Shown here piece by piece: positions 45,714 through 54,834 of a stretch of 64,000 nt of DNA. The translations under genes and the position numbers were made by a program. Numbering within the stretch: position 1 is the first letter of the stretch; each line of letters begins with the position of its first letter. Below the pieces are notes generated by a model. The model was not told the DNA's origin. It ran no database searches and saw only the letters and a program-made list of their open reading frames with translations. Origin of the DNA: Bradyrhizobium hipponense (GTDB lineage Bacteria; Pseudomonadota; Alphaproteobacteria; Rhizobiales; Xanthobacteraceae); assembly GCF_008123965.1 (NCBI RefSeq), contig NZ_VSTH01000014.1, positions 62,001 to 126,000 on the forward strand. The letters are read 5' to 3'.

Positions 45714-46175
45714 TTAACTGGCAGCTCCCGACAGCAGCAATTGCTTCTCGATCTCGTAGACCGGCAACTTCACGAGGTCCTTGCCGACTTCGCCCTGGAG
45801 CGCCTTGCGCACGGTGTCCGAATAGTCCGCGCGGATCATTCCGAGGGCGCGCGGCGAGGCCACCATGGTCAAAGCGGTGGTCTCGCCAGAACTGACGGCG
45901 GTATCGAGCCGTCCGGCGAGGCTTCGCAGGAACGCGCGCTCGGCCTCGTCGTGCCAATCGGTCTGCTCGGCCGAAATGCGCGCACCGCCAACCGCGGCAT
46001 GCAACCGGCCGGGCGCGTCGGTCCCCTGCGCGGCGGTGGCAGGGTTGGACTGCTGATGCACCTCCCTTGTGTGAAGGTTCGGAAAAATCTCGTCGCCGAG
46101 ATTCTCCAGAATCAACGCCTTGCGGCCATCACACACCACCAGCCAGTCGCCCTTATCGATTCTCATCTTGTTCAT
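45714..46175 (-). CDS. Host attachment family protein
   Basis: 153 residues from MNKMRIDKGDWLVVCDGRKALILENLGDE, the canonical start of the 'host attachment' (PF10116-type) family. Conserved middle EAERAFLRSLAGRLD and ASPRALGMIRADYS, then LTKLPVYEIE-like VKLPVYEIEKQL. Named after plant/host attachment phenotypes, its biochemical role is unclear; the fold resembles translation-factor-like eRF1 domain relatives. GGAGCAGCC lies before the ATG. It is cytoplasmic, with no signal. Confidence 0.9.
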   Translation of the reverse strand: MNKMRIDKGDWLVVCDGRKALILENLGDEIFPNLHTREVHQQSNPATAAQGTDAPGRLHAAVGGARISAEQTDWHDEAERAFLRSLAGRLDTAVSSGETTALTMVASPRALGMIRADYSDTVRKALQGEVGKDLVKLPVYEIEKQLLLSGAAS

Positions 46176-46490
46176 TGGCTGCTCCAAACGATCCGCGGAC
46201 ACAGCCCTCCGACGGAGGCGAAGCAACCGCCGGAGATGCCTTCCCTCGAATGCCTCGAGAGAACTGCCCACGGCGACAAGACTAGGGACGAAGCCAAGCG
46301 TGCGAATTGCGCAGGATCAAGGATGGTGGCGATGTTGGCCATGGCCGAAGCTGAGGTAGCTTGCGACAAGCCGGCCCAGGCCTGAGACGAACTGGCTGAA
46401 GATTTGTTCATCAGCATTACATTTCGGTTCCGCCACAATTTGAGCAGAACATCTTCGATATCCTGCACAGCGTAAGCGGAGGAAGACATC
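46176..46490. other. 315-bp intergenic stretch
   Basis: Between the divergent host attachment gene and the Tyr/Gly-rich secreted protein gene. It should contain both promoters. I see no clear repeat, terminator or additional ORF with a ribosome-binding site. Confidence 0.5.
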
Positions 46491-46769
46491 ATGAAGTTCA
46501 AGTTTGGCCTCGTCGCCGTGGCTATGTTCGGTGCGGTCTTGGCATCGTCGGCGGCGTCCGCCATGCCCGTCGCGCCTGCACCTGCTACGTCGCAGGTCTC
46601 GGACGTCGAGCAGGTCCGCATGGTCTGCAATGAATGGGGGCGTTGCTGGTGGCGGCCGAACTACGCCTATGGTTACGGCTACGGCCCGGGATATTATGGG
46701 CCGCCGCGCTATTACGGCCCGAGATATTATGGGCCACGCTATTATGGGCCGCGCTACCGCCGCTGGTGA
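46491..46769 (+). CDS. Small secreted Tyr/Gly/Pro-repeat protein
   Basis: 92 residues with signal peptide MKFKFGLVAVAMFGAVLASSAASA and a mature part having VCNEWGRCWW then a YGYGYGPGYYGPPRYYGPRYYGPR repeat-like tail ending RYRRW. GGAGGAAG precedes the ATG. The repeat unit RYYGP occurs four times, with DNA repeats of attatgggcc(g) type. It resembles small rhizobial cell-envelope proteins of unknown role. Confidence 0.85.
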   Translation: MKFKFGLVAVAMFGAVLASSAASAMPVAPAPATSQVSDVEQVRMVCNEWGRCWWRPNYAYGYGYGPGYYGPPRYYGPRYYGPRYYGPRYRRW

Positions 46770-46776
46770 AATCTGG

Positions 46777-46794
46777 AGGGGCCCTCGGGCCCCT
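46777..46794 (+). terminator. GC-rich terminator hairpin
   Basis: AGGGGCCC and GGGCCCCT around TC, followed by TTT, 8 bases after the stop of the Tyr/Gly-rich protein gene. Confidence 0.75.
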
Positions 46795-46848
46795 TTCGCA
46801 TGTGCGAGATGCGCATTCGGCCGCGACCGCTGAGACCGATTCCAAAAA

Positions 46849-46881
46849 CTGATCTAGATCAAAGAAACTGATCTAGATCAA
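46849..46881. promoter_or_regulatory. Two tandem FixK/FNR-type boxes
   Basis: CTGATCTAGATCAA occurs at 46849-46862 and again at 46868-46881, 19 bp apart within the repeat CTGATCTAGATCAAAGAAA. Each differs from the FixK/FNR consensus TTGAT-N4-ATCAA at one position. Distance to the downstream 44-codon ORF start (46954) is about 73-92 bases, right for an oxygen-controlled activator. Confidence 0.75.
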
Positions 46882-46953
46882 AGAAAAGAATCCGCCGTCG
46901 GGCATTCTCTGCCGATGGCGGACCTCATCGTTTTTCGATGCCCTCAGACGGGT

Positions 46954-47088
46954 ATGAATGTTCAAACCCACTTGGAAAGACAGCCGAAACTCGAAGGCCG
47001 ACCTTTCGAAGCGTTCAGCTGCCCTGCGTGCACGCGGGTCCATTTCATCGATCTGGCCTTGGGCCGGCCGATGGTCGGAGACCGTTGA
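46954..47088 (+). CDS. Small CxxC protein (44 residues) under FixK-type boxes
   Basis: ATG (MNVQTHLERQPKLEGRPFEA) to TGA, 44 residues. The core is FEAFSCPACTRVHFIDLALG, a CxxC knuckle that could bind zinc or haem-like ligand, or act as a redox pair. Similar short CPACxxxHF proteins are familiar in Bradyrhizobiaceae but have no name I can give. The region 46882-46953 upstream is free of other genes and holds no strong Shine-Dalgarno. Two FixK/FNR-type boxes are directly upstream, so oxygen-limited expression is likely. Confidence 0.65.
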   Translation: MNVQTHLERQPKLEGRPFEAFSCPACTRVHFIDLALGRPMVGDR

Positions 47089-47264
47089 CGCACGAGGTCT
47101 CCGTCATATCCAGCTCCATGTGTTCGAGGCCGTTCGAACAGCCTCAAGTCCAGGCCACGTCGCATGATGGCCGTAATCTTACGGCCTGCTTCATGATTTA
47201 CGGAATCAAGACTTTTCACCATTGATATGATCTCCATCATTGCGGCGGCTGCGGGCTTGACGAA

Positions 47265-48233
47265 ATGTTGTTCAGTGCCCTGACACCTTCCTCCGCACTT
47301 CAACTGGCGATCTTCGCCGATATCGATGCGTTCAAGCCGGCGGAGCTGATGGAGGATGCCAGGAGCATCCCGCTCGACGTTGCGCGCTTTGCGGCGGCGC
47401 GCGCGGTGGTCTGCTTGCCGGCGTGCCGGATCATCCTGATGCGATCGTTTGCGCGCATCCTCGACACGGCCTATCGCGCGCCGGGCGGCATGGTGATCCT
47501 CTCGATGGCCGATGACCTGCGGGCCAATTTGAACGGCGTGGATCTGGACTCGCGCTTCTTCGTGGCCCTGCGCGGCAACGACGCTTGCCATTTCGTCGAG
47601 CCCAGAACCAACCTGCATGCGATGATCATCCTCTCGCCCGGCCTGAAGGATCGCGGCTGGTTCGATCGCGCCGACGCACTGCGGGCCTATGCCCCAGACC
47701 GCGCTGCCCTGACGCATGTGCGCCAGCTCGTGCTCGACATCCTGCGAACCGCGAGCGCCGAGCCGGGGCTGTTCGCGATCGCGGAAATTGCCGCAAATCT
47801 TCAGGAGGGCTTGCTGCTCGCGATCGACGAGATGTTTCGCGTCGGTCCTCTCTCGGTCGGCGGCGGCCGGGCCGCACATGCGCGGTCGGCGAAGCTCGTG
47901 CAGCAGATCGACGACTACGTTGCGGCTCATCCGATCTCGCCGATCTACACGGCCGGCCTCGCGGGCGAGCTCGGCGTCTCGATGCGGACGCTGGGCGGCG
48001 CGGTGGCGAAGATCCGCGGCATGAGCCTGCACCAGTACATCCGGTTGAAGAAGCTGTGGACGACGCGTGCGAGGCTCCTGAAGGGTGGCGGCGGCCTGAC
48101 GGTTGCCACCTGCGCCCGCGCGCAGGGCTTCCATCACATGGGTGAATTCGCCGCGCTCTACCGCGCGACTTTCAATGAAACACCGTCGGAGACGCTGGCG
48201 CGCGGCCGGCTGCTCATGCTTTCAACCGTTTAG
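47265..48233 (+). CDS. AraC-family transcriptional regulator
   Basis: 322 residues. A C-terminal AraC double HTH covers about residues 210-315: VQQIDDYVAAHPISPIYTAGLAGELGVSMRTL, then ATCARAQGFHHMGEFAALYRATFNETPSE. The first 200 residues are an unassigned effector/N-terminal domain. It lies 176 bp downstream of the CxxC microprotein on the same strand. No target is evident. The ATG lacks a strong ribosome-binding site. Confidence 0.9.
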   Translation: MLFSALTPSSALQLAIFADIDAFKPAELMEDARSIPLDVARFAAARAVVCLPACRIILMRSFARILDTAYRAPGGMVILSMADDLRANLNGVDLDSRFFVALRGNDACHFVEPRTNLHAMIILSPGLKDRGWFDRADALRAYAPDRAALTHVRQLVLDILRTASAEPGLFAIAEIAANLQEGLLLAIDEMFRVGPLSVGGGRAAHARSAKLVQQIDDYVAAHPISPIYTAGLAGELGVSMRTLGGAVAKIRGMSLHQYIRLKKLWTTRARLLKGGGGLTVATCARAQGFHHMGEFAALYRATFNETPSETLARGRLLMLSTV

Positions 48234-48281
48234 GCCAAAACACGCCCCACAGCCCGTCGGACAGAAACGGAACATTGGATT

Positions 48282-48344
48282 GGCGCGCCACGGCCGATGA
48301 AGATGGGCACGATTGCTTCACCGTGGCGCTAGGATGCCGCGGCC
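48282..48344. repeat. Copy A of a dispersed repetitive ORF, with in-frame stop
   Basis: Matches 54816-54878 at 55 of 63 positions. It starts GGCGCGCC and would encode MKMGTIASPWR then a stop, so it is a decayed copy. Confidence 0.8.
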
Positions 48345-48369
48345 GGGCAAGCGCCGCCGAACCGAACCA

Positions 48370-48774
48370 TCAAGACCGAACCGGTTGCCCGATTCCCAGG
48401 AGGTTTCCTTCACTGTCGCGGAACCACGCACCCCGCTCACCGGTGCCTTTGCTGGGGTAGTTGCCTCTGATCTCCGCAATCCCATCGACGGTACTCAGGC
48501 CGGGCAGATCATACTCCTCGAACTCGACTCCCCGCGCGCGAAGCTCGCGCACCGTCGCCTCGATGTCGTCGACTTCCCAGCCCATTTGGGTGTGCGAGCC
48601 AGATTGCACTCCCGCCGAGACGAAGATCGCAAACTCGCCGGCCCTGCAGACGTAGCGCAGCCCGCCCGCGCGCTGTTCGACCGGTTCGAGCCCGAGTTTC
48701 TCCGAATAGAACGCCCGCGCGCGATTCAGGTCTTTGGCTGGAAGCCGGGTTGCCACTTTCGCGTCCTTTAGCAT
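48370..48774 (-). CDS. VOC-superfamily (glyoxalase-like) protein
   Basis: 134 residues, VOC fold: VATRLPAKDLNRARAFYSEKLGL start and the late GAWFRDSEGNLLGIGQP, with a Glu candidate metal ligand (Glu in WEVDDIEATV). Such proteins can be dioxygenases, lyases or resistance proteins. It sits next to the repeat copy A and is on the strand opposite to the following small ORF. No substrate assignment. Confidence 0.88.
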   Translation of the reverse strand: MLKDAKVATRLPAKDLNRARAFYSEKLGLEPVEQRAGGLRYVCRAGEFAIFVSAGVQSGSHTQMGWEVDDIEATVRELRARGVEFEEYDLPGLSTVDGIAEIRGNYPSKGTGERGAWFRDSEGNLLGIGQPVRS

Positions 48775-48838
48775 GTGCTTTCTCCTTTCGTGATCTTGAT
48801 GCGCTGGCTTGCCGCCAGCGATCTTCGGGAGGCGCCAT

Positions 48839-49144
48839 ATGGAGAATAACGTAAAGCAATTGCTCGAGCGCTACGAGAAGCTGTTCCGAATGGCGCTCAC
48901 GGGCGAAGTGGACATGGACAAGGTGGCATCTTCATACACCGCCAAGTTCGTCGCTGCGTCTCCGGCGGGCGTCAGTGTCGGTCAGAATGACGAGCACCTG
49001 AAGCAGATGATGCAGCAGGGATTCGAAAACTATCGCCGAATCGGCACCAAGGACATGCGACTTCGTAATGTCCGCATCGCACCCAAATTGGCGCCTGGGG
49101 TGGCAAACGGCGGCGAAATCCCGCCGCATCCTGCAAAATCGTAG
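48839..49144 (+). CDS. NTF2-like/SnoaL-type protein, C-terminally truncated
   Basis: 101 residues from MENNVKQLLERYEKLFRMAL, with GGGAGG before the ATG. The body (KVASSYTAKFVAASPAGV, LKQMMQQGFENYRRIGTKDM) looks like an NTF2/SnoaL-like domain, but the expected C-terminal strands are replaced after VRIAP by KLAPGVANGGEIPPHPAKS. The stop codon lies in the motif CAAAATCGTAG that recurs at 54800 and beside tRNA-Arg, so the tail was probably cut off by a recombination event. Confidence 0.6.
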   Translation: MENNVKQLLERYEKLFRMALTGEVDMDKVASSYTAKFVAASPAGVSVGQNDEHLKQMMQQGFENYRRIGTKDMRLRNVRIAPKLAPGVANGGEIPPHPAKS

Positions 49145-49155
49145 AGTGGCGCGCC
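49132..49155. repeat. Motif E: tRNA-Arg-end-like sequence
   Basis: TGCAAAATCGTA-GAGT-GGCGCGCC, matching 54800-54823 with two mismatches, and the tRNA-Arg end at 58018-58035 in its AATCGTA...GGCGCGC part. It contains the stop of the NTF2-like gene. Confidence 0.55.
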
Positions 49156-49455
49156 ATTCAGAACAAAACCACGCGCTCATACATAATTGAAATTGCTTGT
49201 GATTTTTCCTGCCCAATGGTTCGACGGCCGTCGGCCGCCGAGTTCGGCCTCGTCCGCTGTCGCAGGGGATTTTCGCACGTCTCACGACAGCGTGCGTCGT
49301 TCGATCCGGGATCGTAGTATTGTCGTCCGAAGCCGTCGAAGCTTCGAGACCGAGGATTTCGTCTAACACTCGATCGCGGCGCTCGAAGAGATGCACTCCA
49401 GAATCAAGCTGATGATCGCTACTGCGGTCGGACGGCGCGGCAAATGGAGGACATT
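49145..49455. other. 310-bp intergenic stretch upstream of the glutamate dehydrogenase gene
   Basis: Starts within motif E and ends at the dehydrogenase start. No ORF with a good ribosome-binding site, terminator or tRNA is seen; the dehydrogenase promoter should lie here. Confidence 0.5.
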
Positions 49456-52400
49456 ATGGCGTGGCGTGACGACAAGGCACGGGCAACTCTGATCCGCGAT
49501 GCAGCGGGCAACGTGCAGCCGGGCAGGAGCCCCCGGGCCTTTGCCGAACCTTTGTTCGGCTACACCAATAACGAGGACCTCGCCACTTACGATGCAGTTT
49601 CGCTTGCCCTCCTGGCGGAGCAAGCCTGGGAACACGTGCAGCGGCGCACGGCTGGCCGCGCCGATATCCGCGTCGTCAATCCGATGCTGCCCGACGGACG
49701 CGAGATTTCCGTGCTCGAAATTCTCAACGACAACATGCCCTTCCTGTTCGATTCCACCATGGCGGAGCTCGCCGAGCAGGGCATCGAAGTCACCCTTGTC
49801 GCACACCCGATCATCGCCGTGGAGCGCGATGATCAGGGCAAGCTGCTGCGCTTCTACGGCGAAGCACTGCCGGAAGGAGCAAAGGGCACGCGCGAAAGCC
49901 TGATTCATCTCCACATCACTCGCCTGGACGCCGATGCCGATCGCCAGAAGCTGGTCGACGGCCTCACCAGGACGTTGAACGACGTCCGCGCCTGCGTCAC
50001 CGACTGGCGCGCCATGCGCGACCGCGTCGAGGAAGCGATCAAGACTTACTCTTCCAATCCACCGCCGCTGCCGATCGACGAGGTCGCCGAAGCAAACCAG
50101 TTCCTGCAATGGCTCTGCGCGGACAATTTCACCTTCCTCGGCGTGCGCGAATATCGCTTCTCGCCCGACAGCGATGCGTCCGACGACATTACAACCGGCG
50201 AAGGCCTCGGCATCCTACGCGATCCCGACGTCAAGGTGCTGCGCCGCGGCAGCGAAATGGTGGTGATGACGACGGAAATTCGCGAGTTCATGCGCGAGCC
50301 GACCCTGCTGATTGTCATCAAGGCCAATGTCTCCAGCCGCGTCCATCGCCGCATCCGGATGGACTATGTGGGCATCAAGCTCTATACGCCCGACGGCCGG
50401 CTTGAGGGCGAGTTGCGCGTCGTCGGCCTGTTCACCTCAGGCGCCTATACCCGCTCGGTACGACAGATCCCTTATGTCCGTCATAAGGTTTCGCGAGTGC
50501 TGCAGCGCGCCGGCTTCGACCCGAACAGCCATTCCGGCAAGGCGCTCATGCATATTCTCGAGGAATATCCGCGTGACGAACTGTTCCAGGTCGATGTTGA
50601 CACTCTCTACAATTTCGTCATGGAAATCCTGATCCTCTACGAGCGCCCGCGCGTCCGGGCGCTGGCGCGGGTCGACAAGTTCGACCGCTTCGTCTCCATC
50701 CTCACCTTTATTCCACGCGAGAAATTCGACACCGACGTCCGAACGCGTGTCGCTGCCTTCCTGGCGCAGACCTACAACGGGACGCTGGCCGCCTCCTACG
50801 TATCATTCCCTGAAGGGGCGCTTGCGCGCGTCCACTACATCATCGGGCGCTATGAAGGCAAAACTCCCGTCGTCGAGCGCACCACGCTCGAAGCCGGGAT
50901 AGGCGCCATTGCTGCGACCTGGGCCGACAAGCTGAAGGCCGCACTCACTGCGTCAACCGATGGCATGCGGGCGCGCATGCTCACCAACCGATATGCCCGG
51001 GCCTTTAGCGGCGGCTATACCGAGGTGTTCGGCGCGGAACAGGCGATCACCGATATCACAACGGTCGAAAAGCTCACGCCAGCCCGCCCGGTGACGATTT
51101 CGGTTCACCGCGTCGAAGACGAGCACGATCCCAGGCGCTTCGGCCTGAAGGTGTTTTCGGACGCCGCACCGCTGTCGCTGTCTTACCGCGTGCCGGTGAT
51201 CGAAAATCACGGCCTGCGCGTGGTCAACGAACGCACCTATCAGATCGTGCCCGGTAACAGGCCGGAGCCAGTTTGGCTGCACGACATGATGATCGAGACC
51301 AGTGACAGCCAGCCCATCGAGATCAACCCGGAATTCAGCCATCGCCTTGAGGCCTCGATCATGGCGGTGGTCACCGATCGCGCCGAATCCGACGGATACA
51401 ATGCCCTGATCCTGCGCACCGCCCTGGGCTGGCGGGAAGTCTCGACCATCCGGGCGCTGTCGCGCTATTTGCACCAGATCCGCGCGCCGTTCACCCAGGA
51501 TTACATGTGGGAGACCCTGCGCAAGAACGCCGCGATCACGGCCACCCTGGTCGCGCTGTTCCAGGCCCGCCTCGATCCGCGCCTTGCCTCGACCGATGCC
51601 GAGCGCTCGACGCGCGAGACGGCTCTGCTTGCCGAGATCGAGGAGCAGCTCAAATCCGTCGCCTCGCTCGATGAAGACCGCATCGTGCGCCGCTTCACCA
51701 ACCTGGTGCAGGCAACCGTTCGCACCAATCTGTGGCAGATCGGCGAGGATGGACATCCGCGTCCGGTGATCTCCTTCAAGTTCGAGGCGCGCCGGATCGA
51801 CGACTTGCCCGCTCCCCGGCCTCTCTACGAGATCTTCGTCTATTCACCTCGTGTCGAAGGTATTCACCTGCGCTTCGGCAAGGTTGCGCGCGGTGGCTTG
51901 CGCTGGTCCGATCGGCCGCAGGATTTCCGCACCGAGATCCTCGGCCTGGTGAAAGCGCAGCAGGTCAAGAACGCCGTGATCGTGCCGGTCGGCGCCAAGG
52001 GCGGCTTCGTGCCCAAGCGCCTGCCGCCGCCTTCCAGTCGCGACGCCTGGCTCGCGGAAGGCACCGAAGCCTATCGCATCTTCGTGCGCTCGCTACTCGA
52101 GCTCACCGACAACCTCGACGGCGACATCGTCGTGCCGCCCGAATCCACCGTGCGTCACGACGGCGACGACCCCTACCTCGTCGTGGCCGCCGACAAGGGC
52201 ACCGCCACCTTCTCCGACCTCGCCAACGCAATCTCGGCCGAGAAGAACCATTGGCTCGGCGATGCCTTCGCATCCGGTGGCAGCCAGGGCTACGACCATA
52301 AGAAGATGGGGATCACAGCGCGCGGCGCCTGGGAGGCGGTCAAGCGCCACTTCCGCGAGCTCGGCACCGATATTCAGACCATGCCGTTCACCGCGGTCGG

Positions 52401-54270
52401 CGTGGGCGACATGTCCGGCGACGTCTTCGGCAACGGCATGCTGCTCTCGCCGGCGACAAAGCTGGTCGCGGCTTTCGATCATCGCGACATCTTCATCGAT
52501 CCTTCGCCCGACCTTTCGACCAGCATCGCCGAGCGCAAGCGGCTGTTCGATCTGCCGCGATCGAGCTGGCAGGACTACAACAAGTCGCTGATCTCGCAGG
52601 GCGGCGGCGTGTTCTCGCGCCAGCTCAAGGCGATCCCGCTCGCTCCGGAAGTGCGCACTCTGCTCGATCTCGACAAGCCGCAAGCCACGCCGTTCGAGGT
52701 GATGACGGCGATCCTGAAGGCTCGCGCGGACTTGCTGTGGTTTGGCGGCATCGGCACCTATATTCGCGCGTCGGCGGAAAGCGACGATCAGGTCGGGGAC
52801 CGCGCCAATGATCCGATTCGGATCACCGGCGCCGACGTCCGCGCCCGGGTGATCGGCGAAGGCGCCAACCTCGGCGTCACCCAGCGCGGCCGCATTGAAG
52901 CGGCGCAGAAGGGCGTCAAGCTCAACACCGACGCTATCGACAATTCGGCCGGCGTGAACACGTCCGACGTCGAGGTCAATATCAAGATCGCGCTGGCGCG
53001 CCCCGAGCGCGAGGGACGCCTCAGCCCCGCTGACCGCAACAGCCTGCTCGCCGCGATGACCGACGAGGTCGGCACGCTGGTGCTGCGCAACAACTATCTG
53101 CAGACGCTGGCGCTCTCGCTCGCCGAACGCAAGGGCGTGGCCGAGACCGGCTTCCTCGCCCGCCTGATGCAGTCGCTCGAGCAGCGCGGCTTGCTCAGCC
53201 GCGCGGTGGAGTATTTGCCTGACGACGCAGCGCTCACCGAGCGCACACGGCGCCGCCAGTTCCTGACGCGGCCGGAGCTTGCCGTGTTGCTCGCCTACGC
53301 CAAGCTGACCCTCTACGATGACGTGCTCGCCACCAGCGTGCCCGATGATCCCTATCTTGCCCGCGAACTATCGCAATATTTTCCGCGCGAGGTTCAGGAC
53401 AAATTCCCGAGAGCGGCCGAATTGCATCGCCTGCGGCGGGAGATCATCGCGACCAGTCTCGCCAATGCGGTGATCAACCGCGGCGGCCCGGCCTGTGTCG
53501 TGCGCCTGATCGACGAGACGGACGTCGATATCCCGACCATCGTCATGGCCTATGTGGCGGTCGATGAATGCTACGGACTGAAATCGCTCAATGACGCGAT
53601 CGATGCGCTCGACACCTGCATCGACGGGCAGCTGCAGCTGTCCCTCTATGCTTCTGTGCAGGACCTCCTGCTCTCCCGCATGGTCTGGTACGTGCGCCAT
53701 GTCGATTTCAAGGACGGGCTGGAGGCCGTCGTCGCGCGCTTCGGCCCGGCTATCCGCCAGATCGTCGCCGGGCTCGACACCGCTCTGCCGCCGGACTTGC
53801 AGGCCGGGCGCGGCAAGCGGCGGCAAGAACTCACTGAGGCCGGTGTCCCGGCCGGCCTCGCCGGCGAGCTCGCCGATCTCGACGCTCTGGTCTCGGCACC
53901 CGACATCGTGACGGTTGCCGAGCGCACCACGCGCCCCATCGGCGACGCTGCCGCGACCTTCTTCGCCGCCGAGGCGAATTTCCGTCTCGACCGCATCATC
54001 GCCGCCGCGCGCGGCGTGCCGGCAAACGACTATTTCGAACGTATGGCCATCGATCGCGCCGTTGAGCAGATCGCTGGCGCCGAAAGAAGGCTGGCCGCGG
54101 ATATGCTGGCAACCGGCCAGTCCGGCCATGCGGCCGTCGCGAGATGGCTCGCGGCTCACCCCGAAGCGACGCGTATCCGCCGCTCGGTCGAGGAGATTGC
54201 TGCCAGCGGCCTGACGCTCGCCAAGCTGACGGTGGCGGCGAACCTGCTGGGGGACTTGGTCAAAGCCTGA
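49456..54270 (+). CDS. NAD-specific glutamate dehydrogenase, large (about 180 kDa) type
   Basis: About 1604 residues from the ATG of MAWRDDKARATL, with GGAGG 7 bases upstream (an ATG 12 bases earlier is in frame but less well placed). This is the very large four-domain NAD-GDH of proteobacteria, with its dehydrogenase core in the C-terminal half: GGLRWSDRPQDFRTEILGLVKAQQVKNAVIVPVGAKGG (the catalytic Lys), then EKNHWLGDAFASGGSQGYDHKKMGITARGAWEAV and GVGDMSGDVFGNGML. It oxidises glutamate to 2-oxoglutarate and ammonia. The N-terminal half carries regulatory ACT-like regions. Length and order look complete. Confidence 0.95.
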   Translation: MAWRDDKARATLIRDAAGNVQPGRSPRAFAEPLFGYTNNEDLATYDAVSLALLAEQAWEHVQRRTAGRADIRVVNPMLPDGREISVLEILNDNMPFLFDSTMAELAEQGIEVTLVAHPIIAVERDDQGKLLRFYGEALPEGAKGTRESLIHLHITRLDADADRQKLVDGLTRTLNDVRACVTDWRAMRDRVEEAIKTYSSNPPPLPIDEVAEANQFLQWLCADNFTFLGVREYRFSPDSDASDDITTGEGLGILRDPDVKVLRRGSEMVVMTTEIREFMREPTLLIVIKANVSSRVHRRIRMDYVGIKLYTPDGRLEGELRVVGLFTSGAYTRSVRQIPYVRHKVSRVLQRAGFDPNSHSGKALMHILEEYPRDELFQVDVDTLYNFVMEILILYERPRVRALARVDKFDRFVSILTFIPREKFDTDVRTRVAAFLAQTYNGTLAASYVSFPEGALARVHYIIGRYEGKTPVVERTTLEAGIGAIAATWADKLKAALTASTDGMRARMLTNRYARAFSGGYTEVFGAEQAITDITTVEKLTPARPVTISVHRVEDEHDPRRFGLKVFSDAAPLSLSYRVPVIENHGLRVVNERTYQIVPGNRPEPVWLHDMMIETSDSQPIEINPEFSHRLEASIMAVVTDRAESDGYNALILRTALGWREVSTIRALSRYLHQIRAPFTQDYMWETLRKNAAITATLVALFQARLDPRLASTDAERSTRETALLAEIEEQLKSVASLDEDRIVRRFTNLVQATVRTNLWQIGEDGHPRPVISFKFEARRIDDLPAPRPLYEIFVYSPRVEGIHLRFGKVARGGLRWSDRPQDFRTEILGLVKAQQVKNAVIVPVGAKGGFVPKRLPPPSSRDAWLAEGTEAYRIFVRSLLELTDNLDGDIVVPPESTVRHDGDDPYLVVAADKGTATFSDLANAISAEKNHWLGDAFASGGSQGYDHKKMGITARGAWEAVKRHFRELGTDIQTMPFTAVGVGDMSGDVFGNGMLLSPATKLVAAFDHRDIFIDPSPDLSTSIAERKRLFDLPRSSWQDYNKSLISQGGGVFSRQLKAIPLAPEVRTLLDLDKPQATPFEVMTAILKARADLLWFGGIGTYIRASAESDDQVGDRANDPIRITGADVRARVIGEGANLGVTQRGRIEAAQKGVKLNTDAIDNSAGVNTSDVEVNIKIALARPEREGRLSPADRNSLLAAMTDEVGTLVLRNNYLQTLALSLAERKGVAETGFLARLMQSLEQRGLLSRAVEYLPDDAALTERTRRRQFLTRPELAVLLAYAKLTLYDDVLATSVPDDPYLARELSQYFPREVQDKFPRAAELHRLRREIIATSLANAVINRGGPACVVRLIDETDVDIPTIVMAYVAVDECYGLKSLNDAIDALDTCIDGQLQLSLYASVQDLLLSRMVWYVRHVDFKDGLEAVVARFGPAIRQIVAGLDTALPPDLQAGRGKRRQELTEAGVPAGLAGELADLDALVSAPDIVTVAERTTRPIGDAAATFFAAEANFRLDRIIAAARGVPANDYFERMAIDRAVEQIAGAERRLAADMLATGQSGHAAVARWLAAHPEATRIRRSVEEIAASGLTLAKLTVAANLLGDLVKA

Positions 54271-54339
54271 GAGCGTGCGAGGCAGTGATCTAAGAAGTTC
54301 AATGCCCGCGCAGGTTGCAGGCCCGAACGGAGGAATCCA

Positions 54340-54660
54340 ATGATCCACGCCACTTGCCATACCGCCGACAACGCCCGCTGCATCGAGTTCGATGCCACAC
54401 CGTGGTTCAGCGAAGCTGATGCTCCGAGCATTATCGATCTGGCCCAACGAGGATGGACCAGTACGGCGATTGCGGATTCCCTCGAGCGCCGACGAGGATA
54501 CGAAGGCTTGCACGACCTCGTTGAGTATGCGGCGAAGCGACTGCAATCGGAATCCCTGGAGGACCCAACCTGGGAAACCTTCGAGTGTGTCATCGATGGA
54601 CCCGAGGCGGTCGCCTGGCTCGAGAAAAATCGGCCCAACGTCGTGGCAAGGATCCGGTAA
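54340..54660 (+). CDS. Hypothetical protein (106 residues)
   Basis: Starts MIHATCHTADNARCIEFDA with CGGAGGA before the ATG. Acidic and soluble; DLAQRGWTSTAIADSLERRRGYEGLHDLVEYAAKRL looks helical, and ETFECVIDGPEAVAWLEKNRP ends the chain. I do not recognise it. It is 69 bp downstream of the glutamate dehydrogenase gene and could be in the same transcript. Confidence 0.75.
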   Translation: MIHATCHTADNARCIEFDATPWFSEADAPSIIDLAQRGWTSTAIADSLERRRGYEGLHDLVEYAAKRLQSESLEDPTWETFECVIDGPEAVAWLEKNRPNVVARIR

Positions 54661-54678
54661 GCCGCGGGAAGCGCCGCA

Positions 54679-54834
54679 ATGGCCGCAATTGATTGGCGGC
54701 ATAGCAAAACGAAGCGGAAATGCCATGACGTTGGCTACATGCTCGCGATCGTGCCGGCATCGCGGCGCCGACGGCTGGATGCGGCAATTTCGGCGATCGT
54801 GCAAAATCGTAAAACGGCGCGCCGCGGCCGATGA
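54679..54834 (+). CDS. Possible small basic ORF (51 residues) ending in the repeat
   Basis: ATG (MAAIDWRHSKTKRKCHD) to TGA, strongly basic (RRRRLDAAISAIVQNRKTARRGR). It overlaps the next small ORF by ATGA, and its end lies in the repeat at 54800-54830. No good ribosome-binding site and not recognised; it could be a remnant of mobile DNA. Confidence 0.3.
   Translation: MAAIDWRHSKTKRKCHDVGYMLAIVPASRRRRLDAAISAIVQNRKTARRGR

Noticed and set aside
47089..47264. GTTCGAGGCCGTTCGAAC-like palindrome upstream of the AraC gene
   Set aside because: Short and imperfect; no second copy or promoter context to support a regulatory claim.
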